This document shows positions 46,123 to 57,143 of a stretch of 64,000 bases of DNA, piece by piece. A program made the translations under genes and the position numbers. The notes under the pieces are model-generated. The model was not told where the DNA came from. It was given only the letters and a program-made list of their open reading frames with translations, and ran no database searches. The stretch covers positions 17,547,001 through 17,611,000 of the forward strand of contig NC_003075.7 of the NCBI RefSeq assembly GCF_000001735.4, in the 5' to 3' direction. Source of the DNA: Arabidopsis thaliana (Eukaryota > Streptophyta > Magnoliopsida > Brassicales > Brassicaceae). Position 1 is the stretch's first letter, and the number at the start of each line of letters is the position of its first letter.

Positions 46123-47889
46123 ATGACGTTATCCTTCAAGACTTGTTCTTCTTCTTCTCCTCGATTAACACCAAAATCCATCGCCGGAGCAGGAGACGAT
46201 GCTTCTCAATTCTTCCATCACAAGACAAGTTACAGAGCACACACAACCACACTCTTCTTCATCCTCGTTTCTCTTTCTCTCTTTGGTTTCATCTCTCTTT
46301 ATTATTCCCCCAACACGATTTATCGAGCTGCCTTCTTTGCCACGACACGCCCAGCTAAATCAAGATTCGTTAGTTACGTGATCAACACTCAAGATTCAAA
46401 TCATCATCAATTATCCAACGGTTCACGTAGGATCAGAGCCGAAGCTGTTCTCTGGCCAGGATGGGAGATTCTAGTGATCGTTTCACCGGAGGAGAAAGCT
46501 AAGCCACCGCCGTTTCCAGGAGAGAATTACATATGTTTTTACCCTAACGGAGAGAAATCCACGGCGAGATTCGCCGCGATTCTCCCTTTCTCAAACCGTG
46601 CATCATTCAGATGCAGTCTTCCCGGAATTTATCGCCACCACCATCCAATTCCGACTCCGATCCTCGCCTCTTCGAAAAGGTTCCAACTTTCGCCGGAAAC
46701 ACGTTGGCCTGATCTCCCTCTATGGAATTTCGTCGTTTTCGAAGCCATTTCAACAGAAACCGACGTCGTTCTCTTAGTCAAGGGGCCGAACCGTGGATTA
46801 GGTTCCAATAAACCACCGGAGTCGTTTCGGTGTGTGTTTGGTGAGGAGTCCGATACAGCCATTAGAACCGCCGTGACTAGCTCGGTCCAAGAGGTGTTCC
46901 GATGTTCATTACCGAACATAACGATCGATACTCCGGTCAAAATCTACCTTGAGGCGGTGGCAACCGGTAAAGAAGAGACAAAGACCGTCCCGTCGGTGGC
47001 GTATTATAGCCCCAAGCGCACGTTAGTGGAACCACGTGAGAAATCGCTATTGTGCGCGACGACGATGGTGTACAATGTAGCAAAGTATCTGAGAGAGTGG
47101 GTGATGTATCACGCGGCGATCGGAATACAGAGATTCATAATATACGATAACGGTAGCGACGATGAGTTAAACGACGTCGTTAAAGGGCTTAATAGTGAAA
47201 AATATGACGTCATCAAAGTTTTATGGATCTGGCCCAAGACCCAAGAGGCTGGGTTCTCCCACGCGGCGGTGTATGGAAACGATACGTGCACCTGGATGAT
47301 GTATCTTGACGTAGACGAGTTTCTCTTCTCTCCGGCTTGGGATAAACAATCACAACCGTCGGATCAGATGATTAGGTCTCTTCTACCGTCGGATCAGAGC
47401 ATGATTGGACAAGTGTCGTTTAAATCACACGAGTTTGGACCGTCTAATCAGACAAAGCATCCACGTGGAGGTGTGACACAAGGTTACACGTGTCGACGAG
47501 AAGAAGATCAACGGCACAAGTCGATCGTGCGGCTAAGCGCGGTAGAGCACTCGCTTTACACGGCCATCCACCACTTCGGTTTGAAGAGAGAGTACGAGTG
47601 GCGCGTGGCGGACACGGAGGAGGGAGTGGTGAACCATTACAAGTACCAAGCGTGGCAAGAGTTCAAGGCCAAGTTTAAACGGCGTGTGTCGGCTTACGTG
47701 GTGGATTGGACTAGAGTCTCTAATCCTAAGTCGAGAGATCGAACTCCTGGGTTGGGCTTTAGGCCCGTTGAACCGGAAGGATGGGCTCATAAGTTTTGTG
47801 AAGTCGAGGATTTGAGATTGAAGATATTAACCAGAAAATGGTTTGGGTACCCAGTTAAAAACGGTTATAGGATGGCATGGCAGAGATGA
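46123..47889 (+). CDS. GT92 (DUF23) family glycosyltransferase, type II membrane protein
   Basis: A single exon of 588 residues. A short cytosolic tail is followed by one membrane helix at about residues 42-60 (LFFILVSLSLFGFISLYYS), then a lumenal catalytic domain. This layout is typical of Golgi glycosyltransferases. GT92 signatures: LLCATTMVYNVAKYLREW near residue 308-325, FIIYDNGSDD, and the metal-binding DVDEF (WMMYLDVDEFLFSPAW). Further on are HPRGGVTQGYTC, HHFGLKREYEW and VVNHYKYQAW. The best-studied plant GT92 enzymes are the beta-1,4-galactan synthases GALS1-3. This gene is a different member, so galactan synthesis cannot be assumed. It sits between CYP81F4 and CYP81F1. Acting on P450 products would be speculation, because the domain looks polysaccharide-type. 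Confidence 0.88.
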   Translation: MTLSFKTCSSSSPRLTPKSIAGAGDDASQFFHHKTSYRAHTTTLFFILVSLSLFGFISLYYSPNTIYRAAFFATTRPAKSRFVSYVINTQDSNHHQLSNGSRRIRAEAVLWPGWEILVIVSPEEKAKPPPFPGENYICFYPNGEKSTARFAAILPFSNRASFRCSLPGIYRHHHPIPTPILASSKRFQLSPETRWPDLPLWNFVVFEAISTETDVVLLVKGPNRGLGSNKPPESFRCVFGEESDTAIRTAVTSSVQEVFRCSLPNITIDTPVKIYLEAVATGKEETKTVPSVAYYSPKRTLVEPREKSLLCATTMVYNVAKYLREWVMYHAAIGIQRFIIYDNGSDDELNDVVKGLNSEKYDVIKVLWIWPKTQEAGFSHAAVYGNDTCTWMMYLDVDEFLFSPAWDKQSQPSDQMIRSLLPSDQSMIGQVSFKSHEFGPSNQTKHPRGGVTQGYTCRREEDQRHKSIVRLSAVEHSLYTAIHHFGLKREYEWRVADTEEGVVNHYKYQAWQEFKAKFKRRVSAYVVDWTRVSNPKSRDRTPGLGFRPVEPEGWAHKFCEVEDLRLKILTRKWFGYPVKNGYRMAWQR

Positions 47890-48918
47890 TTTTTTTTTTT
47901 ATTAGATGGGTTCTTTTGTTAATAGCATAGTTGTTTTGGTAACAGTTTTTTTTCTGTTTTTGTGAACAGGTTTGAAGTTTTTTGTTAGGTGAAAGTACGG
48001 AACTCAAAATAGTTTGAAATGTGACTAGAGTTATTTTTGTCTAGTAATCCCAATGTCCCATTTAAAATATCTGAAATTCGGTTTCAAAATATAATTTTTC
48101 TTCGTGATACAAGACAAAAGTAAAGTATAAAAAGGTACATTCAGAGGCCTGGCTACCTTATCTGTAACAATCATTGTATTCTAATCAATGAATGTATTTT
48201 ATGAGTTCAAAGAAAGAAAGAAAAAAAGAAGATTGGAAACGTACGTACGTATAAGTTTCTGTGATTTGGTGCGATGATAATAGTTTACGTAATTATAAAC
48301 CTTTTAACCATCTTGGACCTCATCAATAAAATTCAGAAGACAACAACTTCAAAGGATATGAATAGTTGACTAACTGAAAACGTACGATGAAGAAAATGCA
48401 AAGCAAACAAAAGAATGTTATCAAGAGCGGTGGAAAAGAAATGCTTTAATGATGTGATTCAACATCAGTACATCACCATACTCGTGTACGCAACTTTAAA
48501 AGTTGTCAAAAAAAACAGACATGTGATCAAATATGATTCGCAAATGCATCGTACACATGTGACATGAACAATTATATGACAGAATTTTGTTTTTGTTAGT
48601 GACAAATTTTCTTCTTTTTTTTTTCTTTCTGTAGCGGTAGATTCCAATTAGTATGATAAGAAACCACATACATATATATACACCTTTTTTTCACGACCAC
48701 AAGAAAATATATTATTGTTTCCTTCTTCTGCCTCCAACATTGATATGCTTTCAAAATTCTCTAATATGAGTTGTCTTACTGTTTAGGTGACTTTTGATTC
48801 AATAGAATAATTTTCTTTTAAATCAATTTATGAACACCTCACGGAAAATCATCTAAGCGCAATGATGTATGAATGAAACGGTTGAATAATTCTTGATTTT
48901 ATGTTTAAAAACATATAA

Positions 48919-49230
48919 GCACCTCGATCGCAGCAAGCATGGGAGTGTGATTTGCACGTTTCATATATTCTCCTAGTCCAATTCTCTAAGAGAAAGATAT
49001 CGATCTATGAGATGAGTTCTATTTATTGTTCGGTGAGTTTTAATTGATCAAATAAATAACTTTCTTTGTTAATTAATTAAACACCATGCGACTATAGTAT
49101 TACTCCATATACAGAGATGTATGATTAGTGAACACGATTGTAGTATCCTCGATTTCTTTTTGTTATCAATTTCTTTTACACCTTGATCACAATCTGAGTG
49201 GTTGTTACTACTTATTAGCACGTTTCATAT
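48919..49230. repeat. Dispersed segment copies B and C upstream of CYP81F1
   Basis: Copy B (48919-48969) shares CACCTCGAT and CAGCAAGCATG with copy A at 42177. Copy C (49177-49230) shares ACACCTTGATCACA with the start and TTATTAGCAC with the end of copy A. B and C also share GCACGTTTCATAT with each other. Confidence 0.6.
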
Positions 49231-49667
49231 AAAGTAAATAATTTTATCAATTAATAATACATATATGCTTCAAGTTGAGAGCAATTAACGCTGTCAAAAC
49301 AACACAAACAAACATTAACAATGAATTTTGGGAAGGTGTCTCTCATCTATGATTGATTTTAAGATTTGTTTTTCCTTCTATATTTGCAGGAAGGAATAGT
49401 TCTATACAATCATCAGCTAAACTTCAAATTCTTTGTAATCGTAGATGTTAATAGTAAACTCGAATATTCCCCAAGTCATACTAATAAACAATGAAAATTG
49501 AAGAAAATAAAAGTCATAAACAATGAAGAAATAAACAAATTGCAATATAACAATTTCTTACAATTCTCGACTTTTGCGCCTTTGAGACATGGTCAATTAA
49601 TATTATGTATAGTAATGGTAGTGGACGAGTGGTTGATATGTGAATCCGAATTTAATCCCACATCACG

Positions 49668-49993
49668 AATTTGAATGTTTTCGAATTTCTATATTAAAAA
49701 GTTTTAAAATGGTTGCCAAGTTGTATTGGTTCGAGTATCTTTATTCCGAGACTAGCATATGGAAAAGATTAAAGAAAGAAATTCTAGAGTTTGAGTTTAG
49801 TAGCTTTATTGGTGGAGTTTTGAATTAGATTGATTTATATGGAAAACGTGAAAACTTGCATGTGTTCGAATTTCCATGTGAAAGGTTAAAAAATTGTTTT
49901 CAAGCTGGCATGGGTTAATATCTTTAATCTTCGACGAGCACATAGAAACAAATTTCAGAGTTTTTATTTAACTTAATAATGGAGTTTTGAGAG
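49668..49993. repeat. Diverged tandem duplication (two units)
   Basis: Unit 1 (about 49668-49828) and unit 2 (about 49862-49993) share in order TTCGAATTTC, AAAAAnTT, CAAGnTG, AATATCTTTA or AGTATCTTTA, GAGTTT and TGGAGTTTTGA. Similarity is roughly two thirds by eye. Confidence 0.6.
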
Positions 49994-50151
49994 AAATGAT
50001 AATCATAATATGGAGAACTCGAAATCGTAGAAGATGTTTTTTGTTTTTTTCCTCTGGTCTTTTAAAACGAAAAGCACAACTTTCAAGTTCCACTACTAAT
50101 TGTCACGTTACAGATATGACATCACTACTTTGATTTGAGTAAAATTTTCTC

Positions 50152-50159
50152 TATAAATA
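50152..50159 (+). promoter_or_regulatory. TATA box of CYP81F1
   Basis: TATAAATA, 90 bp upstream of the start codon. Confidence 0.7.
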
Positions 50160-50241
50160 AAAGAACAAACAAACCATAAGCCAAATCCTCGCACAAGTAG
50201 AAAAAAACACAAACATCCTGAAACTAGAAGAGAGAGACAAA

Positions 50242-51829
50242 ATGTTATACTTCATCCTTCTCCCTCTTCTATTTCTTGTAATAAGTTACAAATTTCTCTA
50301 CTCCAAAACGCAACGTTTCAACCTTCCTCCAGGACCACCGTCACGACCCTTCGTCGGCCATCTCCACCTCATGAAACCGCCGATCCACCGTCTCCTCCAA
50401 CGCTACTCCAACCAATACGGCCCAATCTTTTCCCTCCGTTTCGGCTCCCGACGCGTCGTGGTCATAACATCCCCTTCTCTCGCCCAAGAATCCTTCACCG
50501 GCCAAAACGACATCGTTCTCTCCAGCCGGCCGCTCCAACTCACCGCCAAATACGTCGCATACAACCACACAACCGTTGGTACAGCTCCTTACGGCGACCA
50601 CTGGCGTAACCTCCGCCGCATTTGCTCCCAAGAGATTCTCTCCTCTCACCGTCTCATCAACTTCCAACACATCCGCAAAGACGAGATCTTACGGATGCTC
50701 ACACGCCTCTCACGTTACACACAAACCTCCAACGAAAGCAACGATTTCACTCACATCGAGCTAGAACCGCTCTTATCTGATCTAACATTCAACAACATAG
50801 TAAGAATGGTTACAGGGAAGAGATATTACGGCGACGACGTCAACAACAAAGAAGAAGCAGAGCTATTCAAGAAGCTAGTCTACGATATCGCCATGTATAG
50901 CGGCGCTAATCATTCCGCTGATTACTTACCAATACTAAAACTATTCGGAAACAAATTCGAGAAAGAAGTTAAAGCTATAGGCAAATCAATGGATGATATT
51001 TTGCAGCGTTTGTTAGATGAATGTAGAAGAGATAAAGAAGGTAACACAATGGTCAATCATTTGATCTCTCTACAACAACAACAACCTGAGTATTACACTG
51101 ACGTTATCATCAAAGGCCTTATGATGGTAAAATTCTATAAACTTCTGTGAGATTTCAATGAAGTGAATTGTGAGATTCGATTTTAACCTGATTGTTTTTG
51201 AAATTGTGAAGTCGATGATGCTCGCCGGAACTGAGACCTCCGCTGTGACATTAGAGTGGGCGATGGCGAATCTACTGAGAAATCCAGAAGTACTGGAGAA
51301 GGCGAGATCGGAGATCGATGAGAAGATCGGAAAAGATCGACTAATCGACGAATCAGACATCGCAGTGCTTCCTTACCTCCAAAACGTCGTCTCCGAAACA
51401 TTCCGGCTATTTCCGGTGGCGCCGTTTCTAATCCCTCGATCACCGACGGACGACATGAAAATCGGAGGTTACGACGTCCCGCGAGATACGATAGTGATGG
51501 TTAACGCTTGGGCTATACATAGAGATCCAGAGATTTGGGAGGAGCCAGAGAAGTTTAATCCAGATCGATATAATGACGGATGCGGAAGCGATTACTATGT
51601 TTACAAGCTGATGCCGTTTGGGAATGGCCGGAGAACTTGTCCCGGCGCCGGATTAGGTCAGAGGATTGTGACATTGGCGCTTGGATCGTTGATTCAATGC
51701 TTTGAATGGGAGAATGTGAAAGGGGAAGAGATGGATATGTCTGAGAGTACTGGGTTGGGTATGCGTAAGATGGATCCTTTACGGGCCATGTGTAGGCCTA
51801 GGCCCATTATGTCAAAGCTTTTACTCTAA
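50242..51829 (+). CDS. CYP81F1: Cytochrome P450 CYP81F1 (indole glucosinolate hydroxylase)
   Basis: Exons 50242-51126 and 51212-51829 give 500 residues; the intron is only 85 bp and phase 0. CYP81F1 is known to hydroxylate indol-3-ylmethyl glucosinolate at ring position 4 in the ER. It has an anchor helix ([16 protein letters not shown]) and an LPPGPP hinge, where F3 and F4 have PPSP. Also present are WRNLRR, the I-helix [13 protein letters not shown] near residues 299-311, ExxR as ETFR at 357-360, and the haem loop [10 protein letters not shown] with Cys438. The usual PERF motif reads PDRY. An Asn/Thr-rich insertion ([12 protein letters not shown]) lengthens exon 1 relative to F3. It is separated from F4 by the GT92 gene. 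Confidence 0.92.
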
Positions 51830-52114
51830 TAAGATGAGTAGAGGTTAAAAAAGAAAAAATAACTTATTGGATGTAACTGGTAATTATCTTTAAGATAAAG
51901 ATGAATAAAATGAATCTTTGCCTCATAAATAACAAATAAATAATAGATAATTTAGATTCTTTTTATTGTTAACTAAATTATCTCCATAAAATACTTTTTA
52001 TATATATATAATTTATTCCAGTAAAATTGAGTTTAGGATGTTATTTTACTAAGATGCAGTTTTCTTATACAAACGATTTCAAAGCTTATTTTCCGATATA
52101 AAAATTAATTTTGC
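51830..52114. other. Convergent 3' flanks of CYP81F1 and the MADS gene
   Basis: 285 bp, AT-rich, between two convergently transcribed genes. No element seen. Confidence 0.4.
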
Positions 52115-53626
52115 TTAAATCCTCAAGAATTTTTTTATTCCACTGACGAAATTTCCAGGCTTCAAATCTCGCTGAAATGAAAAATAAAGTTAGCAATAAG
52201 CAAATAATCAGTTTAAAATACGTATCAGAATAATAAAATAACATGATTTTAAACTAACTAGCATTTTCTATAAGATACTAAAAATGTTAGCAATTGCGTT
52301 TTAACGAATGGATAAATTTTCATTTTAACTAGTTACATTTAAGTTTACTCTAACTAGTTACATAAGATTTAGACTTTTTTACAATAATTAATAATCGGAA
52401 TCATGTCAAAACTGAAAATTTTGTATGTGAATTGTGAATGATACGTGACTAAAATGCTCGTTGTTGTTCTTTAACTGTGACTTTCATAAATAATCATTGT
52501 TATCTATATAAATTTACCTTCCGAGATTGAACTATATCCAACGTCTTCTGGAAATCTTCCTCTCGACGTTTAAGTTCAGCTAGTGATTCCCACTGATCTG
52601 GTATTTCCAGGAAACGCCTTAAAAAAGAAAATTAGAGAAACCAATATTAACGATTTATCCAAAAATACATTATCCATGTCTATTAGAAATATTTAATAAG
52701 CATATCTATAAAATAAGATATTTACTCCAATTGTTTTTCCACTTCGGCCAGTCGTGCATTGACTTCTTCGATCTCATCTTCGATCTCCTATTTTAAGAAA
52801 AAAAAAAGCATGCATAAGTACTTTAACTTTTTTTTGTTTATATACCTATATATTGCCAAATCATGAGATTTTTATTTTATTTTAATCAACATGCCTTTGG
52901 TTGAATTAGATAACGAAGCCCATCGTCAAGACTCTCGTCACTGCACTTGGTTTCTGAACGCATCTGCATGACCAACCGTTGTATATTCTAGATTCTCCAT
53001 ACCAATCAAGAAAAACAAAAAATTTAGGTAACGTTAAACAAAATCACTATACGAAAATCGAGATGAATTAACCGTTAGATAGTTTTGATTTTTTTACCGG
53101 TTCATGAGGGAGGCTGTGTTCGATCAGATGGACCAACCGAGTACAATATCAGGAGTTCATGCATATGTATAAAATAAGAATATTAGAACTCATACAATAA
53201 AATTAAACAAACCTATTACTTTATGTTCTTATATATAAATGCATGCATTAACACAATGAATTTACCGTGTGCGTACAGCCCGAGCAAGAAACTTGCATAT
53301 AATCTCTTCGGGTCTATAATCATGAACAATAACGATGATTTGATATCAGATGATAGTAATAATATATATGATGAAATAATAAAATATTGGAGCTACAAGA
53401 AGAAGAAGAAAATGAAAACGTAATTTATTAATATAATATACCTCTCTTTGGCATAAAAGACGAAGAGTTTACCAGAAGGAGAGAAAAGAATGAGAGCAAC
53501 TGGTACATTACATAGAACAAAGAGTTCATAAGCTTTCTTTAAAAGCCCATTTTTTCTTTTGGCGAATGCAATATTTCTTTGTTGCCTATCATTTATTCTT
53601 TTAATCTGTATTTTTACTCTCCCCAT
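52115..53626 (-). CDS. MIKC*-like MADS-box gene with a defective intron 2 acceptor (possible pseudogene)
   Basis: Seven exons join in frame: 53442-53626, 53266-53313, 53098-53137, 52895-52987, 52726-52787, 52518-52617 and 52115-52171, for 194 residues. The MADS domain is residues 1-60 ([45 protein letters not shown]). [17 protein letters not shown] and an Ile/Glu-rich coiled region ([20 protein letters not shown]) follow. This is the MIKC*/Mdelta arrangement seen in AGL66/67/104-type pollen factors, but shorter at the C-terminus. Intron 2 should end just before 53137, yet its last two bases are CG (53139-53138) and not AG. An in-frame TGA lies 12 nt upstream of exon 3 (53149-53151), so no canonical acceptor can rescue the frame. 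Intron 4 starts with GC. The MADS domain is intact; a truncated product is possible. Confidence 0.75.
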
Positions 53627-54355
53627 TTTTTCTTGTCTTCTTTTCACAATGTTTTCTCTTTCTCAATTAGCTTTCAAAATATTTTTTATAAGTTTATTTA
53701 TATAGTTATGAGAAAGAACTTTCTATGGCTAAACTTGTAGATTTTCCATTAAATTGTATCAAAATTACTAATTACTTTAAATTAAATAAATTTATTAATT
53801 AACATAGAACCATAATCTTGTTTGTCAATCAAAAGATTTAGTTTTCTTAGTTAATCTTTTCTTCTCCAGATATATAAATGGGTATTATCTATTGCACATA
53901 TATTTTATAAATTGAAGTAAATAATTAATATATTTATAATATAAAGTAAATGTTATATTCATTAGATTATGAATTTGGATAAGAAATCTCATTTATTATG
54001 GCTCAGTGGCCCATTTCATCCCATATATGAATTGTGTTATCAAAATTTATGTCCTGGATGAATTTTTTTTACCAAATACTATATGTAATGAAATGTTTTG
54101 ACCAAATATATGTAATGAAAAAAATAAAAAAAATTGGGTCAAAAGGGAAAGAAATCCTTCTCTAGAGGATAATGGACCCCACTTGTGTAAGATAAAACAG
54201 TCTCTCTCTCTCCCCCACAAGAAAAAGCCTCGACCACCTAACGATAATGGTGGCTATGAGATCTCCGTCTTTTCTCCGTCGTGTTTCTCACCGCCGATTA
54301 TAAAATACTTATCTACTACCATCTCCTTGTCGGAAACGGCGAGCTAAGTCGATTA
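53627..54355. promoter_or_regulatory. Divergent promoter region of the MADS gene and the 54647 gene
   Basis: AT-rich DNA between divergent genes. The 5' leader of the right-hand gene probably starts near 54200-54300 in a CT-rich stretch. No TATA consensus was assigned with confidence. Confidence 0.4.
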
Positions 54356-54609
54356 GGTATTTATTCCTTTTATCTCTTTTATCTGTTAAAGCTTTCTTAG
54401 GGTTTTTGTTTTTGTTGTTTTGCATTTGAAATTGTGATCTCATCGACTATCAAGCTTCGAACTTTACATTAGGGTTTTGTGTAAATTCGTGTTCTTCTTC
54501 ACTTTCTCTTTCCAATTCGACGCATATGGATACGTGATGAAAGTTTTCGAAAATTTGTTCAATTTCAAGTTTAGTTCTTTATGACTCTACTGATTCCGGA
54601 TTTTTCTAG
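54356..54609 (+). other. Probable 5'-UTR intron
   Basis: A GTATTT donor after GATTAG and a TTTTTCTAG acceptor bound a T-rich stretch ending 37 nt before the start codon at 54647. This pattern is common in Arabidopsis leaders. Inferred, not proven. Confidence 0.4.
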
Positions 54610-54646
54610 GGTTTTAATTGAGAAGAAATAAAAAGGATATTTTGGT

Positions 54647-56846
54647 ATGGAGGTGAAGGAATCGAAGATAGATATGGATGATTCAGTCAATAAGGAGATT
54701 GGGGAATTACCAAAAGATATGCCTTGTACTAGTAACTATGAGGACCATAGTTTTCATAATCATGTTGAAGAAGATGTCACTGAGGATCTTCCTTGTGGTG
54801 GTGATGATATTGATGCTGATGCTTCTATTAAAAAAGAGGTTGCAGAGTTCGACGAGGACGAGGTTGATATATTGGAATGCAATGATAACATTGAGATTCA
54901 AGTCTCAGGGTGTGATGATGGGACTGATGGATATTCGAGTTCGTTTGGTGGAACGGATTCTGAACATGAGAATGATCAAGAAGTTGACTCCATGATTTGT
55001 AATGAGACTTCACTTCCTCTTTGGGTGAGGTAAGCTCTTTCCTCACGCTTCTTATTTAGTCTTTTATCTTAATGGTTTCCATGAAGGTTTGTTGTGTGTT
55101 TAACCAATAGCAGAATGAGAAAAAAATGTCCTCTTGCTTAATTTGGTTTTGTAGAGATTTTGATGGTTTTGGTAGCTTGTGTACTTTTACTTTTTAATTG
55201 AACACTATCAGTTCCATCTCTATGTTGCTGGATTCTTAAAAGACTGAAATTTAGGAGTTACTTGGGTTCCTGTACTAATGAGAAAAACGTCTGTAGCTTA
55301 ATTTGGTGTTGTAGATTTTCATGGATTTGGTAGCCTTGTTTACTGTTACTTATTATTGAACACTATCAGTTCCATCTATGTGTTGTTTGATTGATTCTGA
55401 AAGGACTTAAATTTGTGTGTTACTTTACTACGACTTAGCTAGCTGCGTCTTTGATTTATCTCCTTTTAAGGAAGTCAGGAGAAGAATTGCTCTATATCGT
55501 GAATGGTATGCGGTAATTATTATGGTTTGTTCCTTTTTATGGCAGAAAAAGGAAGCTGACTGATCATTGGAGGAGGTTTGTACAGCCTACTTTAATGTGG
55601 CGTTGCAAATGGATTGAACTCAAATACAAAGAACTTCAGAACCAAGCACAGAAGTACGACAAAGAAGTTGAAGAATATTACCAAGCCAAGAAGTTGGAGT
55701 TAGAAAATGTCAAATCAGAAGAACTTGGAGTAAAGGCTTTACCTCCTCTTCCATGTTATACTCAGAAAACCCGACTCATGAAGAGGAAAACGAGAAAGCG
55801 AGTTGAAGAGACCGCTGATGTTACATCCTATGCATCAAACCATAATCTCTTCTCTTATTATGGTATGGAACTAGTTTGGTGTTCTTGTCTTTCTGGTCGT
55901 GATTAATGTTCATCTACCATTACTTGTCTAATAATTTCTTATCTTATTGTTTCTGATCTTTGTATAGATTGTCGGAAATCTTTGGCCGATATTGCTCTTA
56001 ATGACAACTCCCGCAACCTAGGTATGGTGTTCTAAAATCTCAACTATGATATGATATTACTCCTTTTGAAAACTTTGATCTTATAAAATATTTTCTGTCT
56101 TGGGTCATCAGATAAGAAGAATAAGAGCGCCAAGGATGAGACAGCTTTCTCTGAAGAGACACCGCCTCTCGAGTTTAGAGAAGGCGATGCGTACTTGGAA
56201 CAGATACTTTTGAAAATTGAAGCAGCAAAGTCAGAAGCCCGTAACTTGAAGATCCGCGTAGACAAGGTTTTGAGTGAAAATCCAAGTATATTCCCTCTGG
56301 CTAACACAGTGAATCCACTTGGAGCTGCTGATGTATACACCAGCTCAGAACAACAAAAGCCCCTGCTGGCTATCAAAAACGAAGATGAGAAATCGATCAT
56401 CTCTGAAGAAAAACCGGTGAAATCTGCTTCAGTTTCATCTCATCACGTCTCACCTGAAGACGACGAGACAACAGATATTTTACTGTCTGAGATTCTAGCA
56501 TCAAAGCGAAGGGAAGGGAAATCTATTATTCCCGATAAGAATCTAGTGAAGACAGAACAAGCTTCAATTGAGGAAGGTCCATCAAGACCTGTAAGTTTTC
56601 CGCTAACTCAGTGTAACTTTGCTAAACCCTTTTGGTCTCATATGCCATTCTAACACAACGCAGGTAAGGAAAAGAACACCGCGCAATCGTGAAATCATTA
56701 CGAAGGAAGAGAGTAACCCAAAGAGGCGTCGGGTTTCAAGAGAGAAGCCAAAGTCTAATGCTGTGATGGCTTCTAGGTTTTCCAACAGGAAGAGAAAGCG
56801 AGGAAAACGAAGGTCAGGCTCTGCCGGGTTACGAAGAAGATCCTGA
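54647..56846 (+). CDS. Uncharacterised plant protein, acidic N-terminus and basic C-terminus
   Basis: Five exons, 54647-55029, 55546-55862, 55968-56021, 56112-56590 and 56664-56846, give 471 residues in frame. I do not recognise a named domain. The first 125 residues are strongly acidic (DEDEVDILE, GTDSEHENDQEVD). Exon 2 holds WRRFVQPTLMWRCKWIELKYKELQ, followed by a probable coiled coil (QNQAQKYDKEVEEYYQAKKLE). Exon 4 opens with EFREGDAYLEQILLKIEAAKSEAR, helical and possibly coiled. The C-terminus is very rich in Lys/Arg (NPKRRRVSREKPK, NRKRKRGKRRSG), consistent with a nuclear localisation signal. A chromatin- or nucleic-acid-linked role is plausible but is inference only. Confidence 0.8.
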
Positions 56847-57143
56847 AGAAGGTTTGGAAACTTTCAAGTAACTAATCGGATCTTGTGTTAAAAAGTAAAA
56901 ATTGTTCATTCTAAGATATTCTTAACTCTTAAGCCTTTAAAGTACAAAGAAATATTTATAGTGGCTGTGTTTTGATTCTTCATGTCAACAATATATTCAA
57001 ACTACATCAACTTTTGAACTTTACTTCTATAATTTAGAGTGTATATATTTTTCTCTATTTTGTATTATCAATCAATCATGTTTTATATCTTGTCGGTGCT
57101 AAGTTTTTTTTGTTTGGAAAAGAAAGAAAGCTTAGTTAAAACA
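56847..57143. other. Convergent 3' flanks
   Basis: 297 bp of AT-rich DNA between the 54647 gene and the minus-strand gene at 57144. No element seen. Confidence 0.4.

Larger units (their letters stand above)
47890..50151. other. Intergenic between the GT92 gene and CYP81F1
   Basis: AT-rich. It contains segment copies B (48919-48969) and C (49177-49230) and a diverged tandem duplication at 49668-49993. No gene or RNA was recognised; ORFs such as 49640-49828 fall inside the repeat. Confidence 0.5.

Noticed and set aside
46629-46940. Minus-strand ORFs within the GT92 gene
   Set aside because: Codon shadows of the single-exon glycosyltransferase; no motif of their own.
49590-49830. tRNA-like GTTCGAGT and GAATCCGAATT motifs
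   Set aside because: No matching A-box, acceptor stem or anticodon arm; the motifs belong to the diverged tandem duplication.
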